A stretch of DNA of 64,000 nt from an uncultured Bacteroides sp. (GTDB lineage: Bacteria; Bacteroidota; Bacteroidia; Bacteroidales; Bacteroidaceae): positions 1-64,000 of the forward strand of contig CAMWGU010000003.1 of assembly GCA_947173895.1 (NCBI GenBank), read 5' to 3'. The notes beneath the pieces are model-generated. The model saw only the letters and a program-made list of their open reading frames with translations. It did not search any database and had not been told where the DNA came from. Position 1 is the first letter of the stretch. Every line of letters begins with the position of its first letter. A program made the translations under genes and the position numbers. Of this stretch, positions 37,662-46,702 are shown one piece after another.

Positions 37662-38588
37662 ATGAACAGAGAGAGGCTTTATAATGACTTATCCGGTTTT
37701 CTGGCTATGCATTTTCCATATAAAGTGCAAAAGATTTCTATCAATGCCGGGTTTACTTGTCCCAATCGTGATGGATCGGTGGGATACGGAGGGTGTACTT
37801 ACTGTAATAACCAGACTTTCAATCCGGCTTATTGTCATACGGATAAATCGGTAACACAACAGTTGGATGAAGGAAAACAATTCTTTGCGCACAAATATCC
37901 TGAAATGAAATTTCTTGCCTATTTTCAGGCTTATACCAATACGTATGGAGAGTTAGAGACGTTGAAACGAAAATATGAAGAAGCTTTGGCGGTACAGGAT
38001 GTGGTGGGATTGGTGATAGGCACTCGTCCGGACTGTATGTCGAATTCATTGTTGGATTATTTGCAGCGACTTGCTCGACAGACTTTTCTAATAGTGGAGT
38101 ATGGTATTGAAAGTACGGATGATGAAACGTTGCGTAGAATCAATCGGGGACATACTTTTGCTGTATCTGTCGATGCTGTCCGTAGAACGGTGGAACGTGG
38201 AATACGAGTGGGCGGGCATATTATCTTGGGATTGCCCGGAGAAAACAGGGAGAAGCTGTTGGAACAGGCCGGAATACTTTCGAAATTGCCGCTCACTACG
38301 TTGAAATTGCATCAACTTCAACTTATCAAGGGGACGCGTATGGCAAGTGAATATGCAGAGAATCCGGAAATGTTTCATCTTTATACAGTAGATGAATATA
38401 TTGATATAGTCATTGACTACATAGAACGTCTGCGTCCGGATCTGGTGTTGGAACGGTTCGTTTCCCAGTCGCCTACGGAGTTGTTGATTGCTCCTGATTG
38501 GGGAGTGAAGAATCATGAATTTACAGACAAGGTTAAAAAAAGAATGAGAGAAAGAAATGCCTGGCAAGGCAAATATTATAAAATATGA
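37662..38588 (+). CDS. TIGR01212-type radical SAM protein (YhcC-like)
   Basis: SINAGFTCPNRDGSVGYGGCTYCNNQTFNPAY; YFQAYTNTY; GTRPDC. Confidence 0.93.
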   Translation: MNRERLYNDLSGFLAMHFPYKVQKISINAGFTCPNRDGSVGYGGCTYCNNQTFNPAYCHTDKSVTQQLDEGKQFFAHKYPEMKFLAYFQAYTNTYGELETLKRKYEEALAVQDVVGLVIGTRPDCMSNSLLDYLQRLARQTFLIVEYGIESTDDETLRRINRGHTFAVSVDAVRRTVERGIRVGGHIILGLPGENREKLLEQAGILSKLPLTTLKLHQLQLIKGTRMASEYAENPEMFHLYTVDEYIDIVIDYIERLRPDLVLERFVSQSPTELLIAPDWGVKNHEFTDKVKKRMRERNAWQGKYYKI

Positions 38589-38603
38589 AAGAAGAAAACA
38601 GAT

Positions 38604-39797
38604 ATGGAAATCAAAGGAAAAGTGCATTATGTGGGTGTGAATGACCGTAATAAGACATTGTTTGAAAATCTATGGCCGTTGCCTTACGGCGTGTCTTACA
38701 ATTCATATTTGATTGACGATGAAAAGGTCGCTTTGGTAGATACCGTAGACGTGTGCTATTTTGAAGTTTATTTGAAAAAAATACGTAGCGTTATCGGTGA
38801 TAAACCTATTAATTATTTGATTATAAATCACATGGAACCGGATCATTCCGGGTCTATCAGCTTAATCAAGCAGTATTATCCGGATGTTGTGATTGTTGGT
38901 AATAAAAAGACTTTCGAAATGATTGAAGGATTTTATGGCGTAGGGGGCGAACGTTATGTGGTAGGTGAGGGAGATTGCTTGGATTTAGGACATCACCGCT
39001 TACGCTTTTCACTGGTTCCGATGGTTCATTGGCCCGAAACAATGGTTACCTTTGATGAAACGGAAGGAATTTTGTTTTCAGGTGATGCATTCGGATGTTT
39101 TGGTGCTTTGAATGGCGGAGTGGTCGACACAGAGATCAATACTGATATTTATTGGAATGAGATGGTGCGTTATTATTCTAATATTGTAGGCAAGTATGGT
39201 GTTCCGGTACAGAAGGCTCTACAGAAATTGCAAAATTTGAAAATAACAACGGTTTGTTCTACTCATGGTCCGGTGTGGACAGAAGAAATTCCTCGTGTGA
39301 TACGTATTTATGACCGTTTGAGCCGTTACGAGGCTGAAGAAGGGGTGGTCATAGCTTATGGTACTATGTATGGAAATACTGAAGAAATAGCCGAAGTGAT
39401 CGCTGAGGAACTGAGCCGACAGGGAATCCGTAACATTGTGATGCACAATGTTTCTCGTACCAGTCATTCTTTTATCATAGCCGATGTGTTCAAATATAAA
39501 GGTTTGATTGTTGGTTGTCCCACTTATAATACTCAAATGTATCCGGAAATGGAAGCCTTGTTAGGAAAACTGGCAGCTCGTGAAATCAAAGGACGTTGTA
39601 TGGGATATTTCGGATCGTTTACATGGGCCGGTGCGGCAGTAAAGAAAATAGCCGAATTTAATGAGAAATTGAAGTTTGAACTCGTGGGAAATCCTGTTGA
39701 AATGAAACAGGGTATGAAAACTGAAACTTACGATCGGGCAAAAGAACTGGCTAAGGCTATGGCAGACCGTTTGAAGGCGGACCGGAAGTCTGTGTGA
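38604..39797 (+). CDS. FprA family A-type flavoprotein (metallo-beta-lactamase fold + flavodoxin)
   Basis: NHMEPDHSGS; FSGDAFGCFGAL; VIAYGTMYGNTEEIAEVIAEEL; GSFTWAGAAVK. Confidence 0.94.
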   Translation: MEIKGKVHYVGVNDRNKTLFENLWPLPYGVSYNSYLIDDEKVALVDTVDVCYFEVYLKKIRSVIGDKPINYLIINHMEPDHSGSISLIKQYYPDVVIVGNKKTFEMIEGFYGVGGERYVVGEGDCLDLGHHRLRFSLVPMVHWPETMVTFDETEGILFSGDAFGCFGALNGGVVDTEINTDIYWNEMVRYYSNIVGKYGVPVQKALQKLQNLKITTVCSTHGPVWTEEIPRVIRIYDRLSRYEAEEGVVIAYGTMYGNTEEIAEVIAEELSRQGIRNIVMHNVSRTSHSFIIADVFKYKGLIVGCPTYNTQMYPEMEALLGKLAAREIKGRCMGYFGSFTWAGAAVKKIAEFNEKLKFELVGNPVEMKQGMKTETYDRAKELAKAMADRLKADRKSV

Positions 39798-39840
39798 GTA
39801 AGTTTGCTATTTATTTTTAGAAGGTACATAGTCCGCCATA

Positions 39841-39891
39841 GTAACTCGACTTTATTTTCTTGCTATTATGCAAGTAATAAAGTCAAGTTAC
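39841..39891. terminator. Nested bidirectional hairpin between convergent FprA and asnA
   Basis: gtaactcgactttatt / aataaagtcaagttac (one mismatch) enclosing cttgc-tattat-gcaag. Confidence 0.75.
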
Positions 39892-39986
39892 TTGTGTGTT
39901 CATTCTGATTGAAGGTTGTTGTTTCAGCCGAATCTCTTATCGTGCCGGCAAGGCTTTGGACAAGAGGGAAATAGCTGATGAGCCGG

Positions 39987-41027
39987 TCAAATGAGTTGCA
40001 TGCCCAGCCGGGCACATTCTTTTCTCATTTCTTCGGGCCAGATGCTGGCTTGGATTTCACCTATATGGGCCTTTTGTAGATAGAGCATACAGAGGCGTGA
40101 CTGTCCTATACCGCCACCGATACATAAAGGCAGGGTTTCGTCCAACAAGCGTTTGTGGAAATATAGTTCTTTGCGCTTTTCTTGTCCGCTGAGTGCCAGT
40201 TGTCGTAATAGTGCTTTTTTGTCTACACGAATGCCCATTGAGGAAAGTTCGACAGAGCGCTCCAGGACTTTATCCCACACCAGCAGGTCACCATTCAGGC
40301 CAAGGAATCCGGTTTCGGGGTCGATTGTTGTATAATCGTCATAGTCAGGAGCGCGCAGATCGTGTTCTTTGCCATCGCTCAGTTTGCACCCAATACCAAT
40401 GATGAATACCGCACCATATTTTTGGGCGATGGCATGTTCACGTTCTTTGGGAGTCTTGTCAGGATACATCCGGCAAAGTTCTTCCGAATGGATGAAATGA
40501 ATATCGTGTGGCAGGAAAGGATTGATTTGCGGATACATTTCGCATATCATGTATTCAGTCCGGCGCATAGCAGCATAGATTCGAGTTACTATTTGCTTGA
40601 GGAAGCTTATGGTACGCTGTTCTTTGGTAATGACACGTTCCCAGTCCCATTGGTCTACATATAATGAATGAAGATTTCCCAGTTCTTCATCGGCACGAAT
40701 GGCGTTCATATCTGTATAAATGCCATAACCTGGTTCTATATTGTAATCGGCCAGTGTCAGTCTTTTCCATTTTGCTAACGAGTGGACCACTTCAGCTTGT
40801 GCCTCTCCCAAATCTTTAATAGGGAAGGAAACAGGACGTTCGGTTCCGCTCAAATCATCATTGATACCCATTCCCTTTAACACAAACAAGGGAGCTGTTA
40901 CACGGCGAAGGCGTAATTCGGACGATAAGTTCTGTTGGAAGAACTCTTTTATTTGTTTAATACCCAGTTCGGTCTGTTTTAGGTCGAGCAAGGCCTTATA
41001 ATTAGCAGGTTTTATCAGGTAACTCAT
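39987..41027 (-). CDS. asnA: Aspartate-ammonia ligase
   Basis: MSYLIKPANYKALLDLKQTELGIKQIKEFFQ; VDQWDWERVI; GGGIGQSRLCM; start at 41027 preferred. Confidence 0.95.
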   Translation of the reverse strand: MSYLIKPANYKALLDLKQTELGIKQIKEFFQQNLSSELRLRRVTAPLFVLKGMGINDDLSGTERPVSFPIKDLGEAQAEVVHSLAKWKRLTLADYNIEPGYGIYTDMNAIRADEELGNLHSLYVDQWDWERVITKEQRTISFLKQIVTRIYAAMRRTEYMICEMYPQINPFLPHDIHFIHSEELCRMYPDKTPKEREHAIAQKYGAVFIIGIGCKLSDGKEHDLRAPDYDDYTTIDPETGFLGLNGDLLVWDKVLERSVELSSMGIRVDKKALLRQLALSGQEKRKELYFHKRLLDETLPLCIGGGIGQSRLCMLYLQKAHIGEIQASIWPEEMRKECARLGMQLI

Positions 41028-41060
41028 TGTATGTATAGATATAGTTGTTTTACTTGCTTG

Positions 41061-41068
41061 CAAATATA
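41061..41068 (-). promoter_or_regulatory. -7 box (TATATTTG) for asnA
   Basis: CAAATATA on + strand, 34 bp upstream. Confidence 0.45.
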
Positions 41069-41204
41069 GAAAATATTTGTAATATTGTTATATGTATTGG
41101 TGAAAATATAATCAAATTGTTTGTTTTATAAGTGAATTGATGATCAAAATATTATTTTGATAGATTATTCCTTTAAATTATTAGGAAGAGAAAAATATAT
41201 TTTG

Positions 41205-41212
41205 TACTTTTG
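41205..41212 (+). promoter_or_regulatory. -7 box (TACTTTTG) for tRNA-Arg
   Basis: TAnnTTTG followed by C, 20 bp upstream of the tRNA. Confidence 0.55.
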
Positions 41213-41231
41213 CGCATCCAAATTTATGTCG

Positions 41232-41303
41232 CATCCGTAGTTCAATGGATAGAATATCGGATTCCGGTTCCGACGATATGAGTTCGATTCTCATCGGGTG
41301 TAC
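41232..41303 (+). tRNA. tRNA-Arg (anticodon CCG)
   Basis: 72-nt cloverleaf: GCATCCG/CGGGTGT acceptor, TCGGA-TTCCGGT-TCCGA anticodon arm, ATGAG-TTCGATT-CTCAT T-arm. Confidence 0.93.
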
Positions 41304-41308
41304 AATGA

Positions 41309-41335
41309 TGCCATATCTTTTTAAGGTATGGCATT
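41309..41335 (+). terminator. Hairpin following tRNA-Arg
   Basis: atgccata / tatggcat 8-bp arms 11 nt apart; no long T-tract. Confidence 0.5.
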
Positions 41336-41396
41336 GTTATTATCTTCTCTTTCTCTTTCAAACAGGCTACATAAAGATGTGATTCTATTTTTCCTT

Positions 41397-41906
41397 TCAT
41401 CCTTTCAGTGGCCGCCGAAGCGCCCTGCTGATGGGGGGTCCGGTAGTGAACAGACATTCTGTCGGGTCCTTTCATTCTCCTTTCAGCGTCCTTTCATTCG
41501 CAAACAAAAGCAGGATGGCTGAAACTGCCGAAGGCAGATGTGAAAGGACTTGGGTAGCGTGGTTGAAAGGGTCGTGAGGGGATGCCCTGTCATTTTTAAC
41601 CGGTTGATTGATAGACAGTTTTACTAAAAATGAAAGGGTGAAAGGAGAAGAGGAAGAAGCAACCTGATGAGGGGATGGTGTGCTTTGCACGTACGTATGT
41701 GTGAGCCTATACATACGTATGTGTAAGCCTATACGTACGTATGTATAAGCCCACACATACGTACGTGTTTTTACGACAAGGCGGAATGTGTTGCGGCGCA
41801 CAGACCAAGTCTGTACGGCGAACATAGCATGCTTGTACAACGAACAGGGCATGCTCGTGCGGTGAACAAGCATGTCTTGTTCCGGTGAACAGGCCTGTGA
41901 TTTTTC
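41397..41906. repeat. ~510-bp compound intergenic repeat, copy B
   Basis: Alignable by eye to 24467-24976. Confidence 0.85.
41688..41767. repeat. 80-bp 4x22-bp palindromic-core module, locus B
   Basis: Units 41690-41711, 41712-41733, 41734-41755, 41756-; perfect 16-bp outer inverted arms cacgtacgtatgtgtg / cacacatacgtacgtg. Confidence 0.92.
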
Positions 41907-41926
41907 CGTTTCCGGCTGCCCCCCTC

Positions 41927-41957
41927 TTGACAAACGCTTTTTGATGTTGTATATTTG
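41927..41957 (+). promoter_or_regulatory. Promoter TTG-N20-TATATTTG at right edge of repeat B
   Basis: TTG 41927-41929, 20-nt spacer, TATATTTG 41950-41957 then C. Confidence 0.7.
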
Positions 41958-41989
41958 CAGAACGTTAATCCTTAAAACATACCCCATGA

Positions 41990-42178
41990 ATGTATTCTCC
42001 ACGCTCAAAACCGTTTTCTTCGGAAGTAAAGTCTTGTCACGTCGAGCACATGAAGGCGGCTCATCCTTCGGCCATGCGTGGCATGACCGCCTACAGCCTG
42101 AGTCGCATCCTGTCCCAGCTGGGCGAGCGGGTGCATACGTCCAAGGGGAATGTCTATTGGGTGGTGAGCTACAAATAA
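41990..42178 (+). CDS. Small hypothetical protein, possible frameshifted gene (alternative start 41986 in the neighbouring frame)
   Basis: EVKSCHVEHMKAAHPSAMRGMTAYSLSRILSQLGERVHTSKGNVYWVVSYK has coding-like GC3; preceded by a good promoter. Confidence 0.45.
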   Translation: MYSPRSKPFSSEVKSCHVEHMKAAHPSAMRGMTAYSLSRILSQLGERVHTSKGNVYWVVSYK

Positions 42179-42334
42179 GCAGGAATTGTTGTTGCTAATC
42201 TTTGGTTTTTGCATACTCTTGCATTGAATTCTTACATACATAATGATGTTCTTAAATTTTTTGAGACTTCTTGTTTTTTAATAATATAAAAAGGGACGAT
42301 ATATTAAAAGTAAAATAAAGAATTTGCTTTTTTA

Positions 42335-42366
42335 TTTGTTGAATTCAATAAGAGTTTTTATTTTTG
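42335..42366 (+). promoter_or_regulatory. Promoter TTTG-N20-TATTTTTG of the sialidase locus
   Basis: TTTG 42335-42338, 20-nt spacer, TATTTTTG 42359-42366; ATG at 42389. Confidence 0.75.
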
Positions 42367-42388
42367 TAATCTTAAAAATATAAATATT

Positions 42389-44029
42389 ATGAGAAACCCT
42401 TGCTTGTTATTGCTAATTGTAGTTTTTGTATTAGCACCTTTTAAATTGAGTGCGGCGGCGGATACGGTTGCCGTTCGTGAAACCCGAATTCCTGTATTGA
42501 TTGAAAGGCAGGATAATGAATTGTTTCATTTGCGTATAGAAGCAAATCAAAGCCAGATGTTGGATGAAGTGAAATTAAACTTTGGTAAAGAAGTGAATTT
42601 GGCTGAAATAGAAGCGGTGAAGCTCTATTATGGTGGAACAGAAAGTGTGGAAAGAAGAGGAAAAACATATTTTGCTCCGGTAGATTATATATCAAGCAAT
42701 ACTCCAGGAAAAACATTGGCGGCTAATGCTTCATATTCTGTTTTGAAATCGGAAGTAAAAACTCCAAAGCGTGAAGTAGTATTAAATATAGGTCAGAAAT
42801 TGTTTCCTGGCGTGAACTATTTCTGGATTAGTTTGCAGATGAAGCCAACCGCTTCCATCCTTTCTAAAGTATCTGCGGAAGTGGTTGAAGCTAAGATGGA
42901 CGGACAGGTGGCTCCGCTGAAGATTGTCCGTAAAACAGATACTCATTATATGGGTGTAGGAGTACGTCATGCAGGTGATGACGGAGCAGCAGCCTATCGT
43001 ATTCCCGGATTGGTAACTTCTAATAAAGGAACTTTGTTGGGCGTGTATGATGTCCGTTATAATAATAGTGCTGATTTGCAGGAATATGTAGAGATTGGCT
43101 TGAGCCGGAGCACGGATGGCGGTCAGACTTGGGAGAAGATGCGTATCCCGATGTCGTTTGGTGAATACGATGGGCTACCTAAAGCGCAAAACGGAGTGGG
43201 CGATCCTGCTATTTTAGTTGATAAGAAAACAGGTACTATTTGGATTGTTGCCGCTTGGACGCATGGTATGGGTAATGGACGTGCATGGTGGAACTCACAA
43301 CCGGGCATGGATCGTAATCATACAGCACAATTGATGATGGTGAAGAGTGATGATGATGGGAAAACTTGGTCGGAACCGGTCAATGTGACTGAACAGGTGA
43401 AGGATCCTTCGTGGTATTTCTTGTTGCAAGGACCGGGCAGAGGAATTTCTATGGAAGACGGGACATTGGTCTTTGCTAGTCAGTATATTGGTAGCGATCG
43501 CATTCCTAATGCGGGCATCATTTATAGTAAAGATCATGGAAAGACATGGAATATCAGTACGTTGGCACGTACTAACACAACAGAATCTCAAGTGGCCGAG
43601 CTGGAACCCGGAGTGCTGATGCTAAATATGCGTGATAATCGTGGGGGAAGCCGTGCTGTATCCACTACTATTGATATGGGAAAAACATGGAAGGAACATG
43701 AATCTTCACGTACCGCTTTGCAAGAACCGGTTTGTATGGCAAGTTTGATCAGTGTGAAAGCAAAAGACAATGTGTTGGGCAAGAATATTCTTTTATTTTC
43801 CAATCCGAATGATACTAAAAATCGTCACAGTATTACCATTAAAGCAAGTTTGGATGGTGGACATACTTGGCTGTCTGAAAATCAGTTGATGCTAGATGCA
43901 GGCTGGGGTTGGGGATATAGCTGTTTGACTATGATTGATAAGGAAACAGTGGGCATTTTGTATGAAAGTAGTGTGGCTCATATGACTTTCCAGGCTATTA
44001 GACTGAAAGATATTATTAAGACAAAATAA
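42389..44029 (+). CDS. Secreted exo-alpha-sialidase (GH33)
   Basis: YRIPGLV (RIP motif) and Asp-boxes STDGGQTW, SDDDGKTW, SKDHGKTW, SLDGGHTW; signal peptide. Confidence 0.95.
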   Translation: MRNPCLLLLIVVFVLAPFKLSAAADTVAVRETRIPVLIERQDNELFHLRIEANQSQMLDEVKLNFGKEVNLAEIEAVKLYYGGTESVERRGKTYFAPVDYISSNTPGKTLAANASYSVLKSEVKTPKREVVLNIGQKLFPGVNYFWISLQMKPTASILSKVSAEVVEAKMDGQVAPLKIVRKTDTHYMGVGVRHAGDDGAAAYRIPGLVTSNKGTLLGVYDVRYNNSADLQEYVEIGLSRSTDGGQTWEKMRIPMSFGEYDGLPKAQNGVGDPAILVDKKTGTIWIVAAWTHGMGNGRAWWNSQPGMDRNHTAQLMMVKSDDDGKTWSEPVNVTEQVKDPSWYFLLQGPGRGISMEDGTLVFASQYIGSDRIPNAGIIYSKDHGKTWNISTLARTNTTESQVAELEPGVLMLNMRDNRGGSRAVSTTIDMGKTWKEHESSRTALQEPVCMASLISVKAKDNVLGKNILLFSNPNDTKNRHSITIKASLDGGHTWLSENQLMLDAGWGWGYSCLTMIDKETVGILYESSVAHMTFQAIRLKDIIKTK

Positions 44030-46036
44030 ATGAAACGCAAATACTTGGGCTTTATAATTTTGATACTCGTTTGTTCTATGGCCATGGCGCAAACGAGTAT
44101 CTCGTTACTTCCTAAACCTCAGATCTATAAGGATACAGGACAACGATTTGTAATGGGAAAGGTAAAACTTTCTACTCCGGTATTAAAGTCGGAGTGGGAA
44201 GTTTTTGTTCTTAATGCGGGTGGTGAAATAGATGGAAGGTCGTCTTCTGTTATTCAAGTGAAACTTGTTCCTTCCATTGACGAGGCTCGTCTGAATAAGG
44301 GCGAAGCTTACCGACTTCAGATTTCGGACAAACAGATAAAAATAGAGGCGGTAACCGAACAGGGAGTATATTGGGCCATGCAGACGCTACGGCAATTGGA
44401 ACGGAAAAAAGGAAAGCGAAGTTTTTTTGTCGGATGTGATATTGTAGATTGGCCGGCGTTTCGGGTGCGTGGATTTATGCAGGATGTGGGCCGGAGTTAT
44501 ATCTCAATGCAGGAGCTGAAGAGAGAGATAGAAGTATTGTCGCGTTTTAAAATCAATGTGTTTCATTGGCATCTTACGGAAAATCAGGCATGGCGGTTGG
44601 AAAGTAAATTGTTTCCAATGCTGAATGACAGTGTGAATACGATTCGTATGCCGGGATGTTATTATACATTGGAGGAAGCCCGTGAATTGGTGGAGTTTTG
44701 TAAGAAACATCAAGTGTTGCTGATTCCGGAAATAGACATGCCTGGGCATAGTGCTGCTTTTGTGCGTACTTTTCGGCATGATATGCAGAGTCCGGAAGGT
44801 ATGAAGATTATGAAATTATTAATAGATGAGGTTTGTGAAACATTTGATGTACCTTATTTACATATAGGGACTGATGAAGTGCAGTTCACTAATCAGAACT
44901 TTGTTCCCGAAATGGTAGCATACGTCCGTTCAAAAGGTAAAAAAGTGATTTCATGGAATCCTGGCTGGCAGTATCATCTTGGAGAGATTGATATGACGCA
45001 TTTATGGAGCTATCGTGGAAAGGCACAACCGGGTATTCCGGCCATTGATTCTAAATTTCATTATCTGAATCATTTTGATACATTTGCTGATATTATCGCT
45101 TTATATAATAGCCGTATTTATAATCAAATGGAAGGAAGTGATGACGTGGCAGGGACTATACTGGCTTTGTGGCATGATCGCTTAGTGGACAATGAATATA
45201 ATATGGTGCTTGAGAATGGATTGTATCCTAATATGTTGGCTATGGCCGAACGTGCCTGGAGAGGAGGGGGATCTGAATATTTTGACCGGTTGGGTACGAT
45301 GCTTCCTGAAGAAGAAACCGAAGAGTTTAGAGATTTTGTTGATTTTGAAAATCGTATGTTATGGCATAAGGAGCATACGTTTAAGGAATATCCGTTCGGC
45401 TATGTGAAGCAGACTCATGTGAAATGGAATATAACAGATGCTTTTCCTAATGGTGGTAATATGGATAAAAAGTTTCCACCTGAACAGGAATGGAAGGATT
45501 CATACGAATATGAAGGAAATACATATAGTGTGCGTCAGGCAATTGGTGCAGGAATTTATCTGCGGCATGTATGGGGAACATTGGTTCCCGGATTTTATGC
45601 AGATCCTAAAGAAAACCATACGGCGTATGCATATACTTGGGTGTATTCTCCCAAAGAACAGGAAGTAGGGCTATGGGCTGAATTTCAGAATTACAGCCGT
45701 TCGGAGATGGATTTACCTCCTTTGTCGGGTACATGGGATTACAAAGGAAGCCGGATTTGGATTAATGATCAGGAAGTGATGCCGCCTCTATGGACGGCTA
45801 TCCATAGGATAAAGAGTAACGAAGTGCCTTTAGGAAATGAAAATTGTGTGGCGCGTCCCCCATTGCCTGTACATTTGAACAAAGGTTGGAACAAGGTCTT
45901 TTTGAAATTGCCCGTCGGTAAATTCAATATGGAGCAGGTTCGTCTTGTGAAATGGATGTTCACTGCTGTTTTTGTAACTCCTGATGGAAGTAGAGCTGTA
46001 GAAGAATTGATTTATTCACCAAAAAAACAAAAATAA
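44030..46036 (+). CDS. Beta-N-acetylhexosaminidase (GH20) no. 1
   Basis: NVFHWHLTENQAWRLE, IPEIDMPGHSAAF, HIGTDEVQF. Confidence 0.92.
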   Translation: MKRKYLGFIILILVCSMAMAQTSISLLPKPQIYKDTGQRFVMGKVKLSTPVLKSEWEVFVLNAGGEIDGRSSSVIQVKLVPSIDEARLNKGEAYRLQISDKQIKIEAVTEQGVYWAMQTLRQLERKKGKRSFFVGCDIVDWPAFRVRGFMQDVGRSYISMQELKREIEVLSRFKINVFHWHLTENQAWRLESKLFPMLNDSVNTIRMPGCYYTLEEARELVEFCKKHQVLLIPEIDMPGHSAAFVRTFRHDMQSPEGMKIMKLLIDEVCETFDVPYLHIGTDEVQFTNQNFVPEMVAYVRSKGKKVISWNPGWQYHLGEIDMTHLWSYRGKAQPGIPAIDSKFHYLNHFDTFADIIALYNSRIYNQMEGSDDVAGTILALWHDRLVDNEYNMVLENGLYPNMLAMAERAWRGGGSEYFDRLGTMLPEEETEEFRDFVDFENRMLWHKEHTFKEYPFGYVKQTHVKWNITDAFPNGGNMDKKFPPEQEWKDSYEYEGNTYSVRQAIGAGIYLRHVWGTLVPGFYADPKENHTAYAYTWVYSPKEQEVGLWAEFQNYSRSEMDLPPLSGTWDYKGSRIWINDQEVMPPLWTAIHRIKSNEVPLGNENCVARPPLPVHLNKGWNKVFLKLPVGKFNMEQVRLVKWMFTAVFVTPDGSRAVEELIYSPKKQK

Positions 46037-46702
46037 ATGAAACGTATTGCTTTTTTAGTAGTGGGAATGATGCTTATATTGTCTTTATTTGCTCAAGAAC
46101 GCAAATACTCTACTTTTTATGAGCAGAGAGCTACTTTGTTTGAAGAACTTCCGGTAACTTCTAAAGATATTATATTTTTAGGAAACAGCATTACAAATGG
46201 GTGTGAATGGATTGAATTGTTTCAAAACAAACATGTGAAAAACAGAGGGATTAGCGGAGATATTTGTATGGGAGTATACGATCGCTTGGATCCCATTGTA
46301 AAAGGGAAACCGGCTAAAATATTTCTATTGATCGGGATTAATGATATTTCGAGGGGAACATCGGCTGATAAAATAATTTCAGAAATTGCTATGATTGTTC
46401 AGAAAATAAAGCGGGAATCTCCAAAAACAAAATTATATTTGCAGAGTATATTGCCAGTAAACGATTGCTACGGTATGTTTGATGGGCATACATCACGCTG
46501 GGAAATGGTAAAACAAATAAATGATTTGTTGATGTCTTTGGCAGTGGAAGAAGGAGTTGTTTATATTGATTTGTATAGTCATTTTGTAGATAGAAATACA
46601 GGAAAAATGAATCAGGAATATACCAATGACGGATTGCATTTACTGGGAAAGGGTTATTTGTTATGGCGTGATATTGTAAAACCTTATGTTGATCAAAAAT
46701 GA
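46037..46702 (+). CDS. Secreted GDSL/SGNH hydrolase
   Basis: IIFLGNSITNGCEW, LLIGINDISRG, NDGLHLLGKGY. Confidence 0.9.
   Translation: MKRIAFLVVGMMLILSLFAQERKYSTFYEQRATLFEELPVTSKDIIFLGNSITNGCEWIELFQNKHVKNRGISGDICMGVYDRLDPIVKGKPAKIFLLIGINDISRGTSADKIISEIAMIVQKIKRESPKTKLYLQSILPVNDCYGMFDGHTSRWEMVKQINDLLMSLAVEEGVVYIDLYSHFVDRNTGKMNQEYTNDGLHLLGKGYLLWRDIVKPYVDQK

Noticed and set aside
41232-42178. Integrative element at tRNA-Arg
   Set aside because: No integrase, no duplicated tRNA 3' end found downstream, only the repeat and a small ORF
41872-42198. 108-aa plus-strand ORF as a full gene
   Set aside because: Begins inside repeat B and its C-terminal half is the wrong frame of the coding-like small ORF; only ATG 41986 onward is considered as an alternative start
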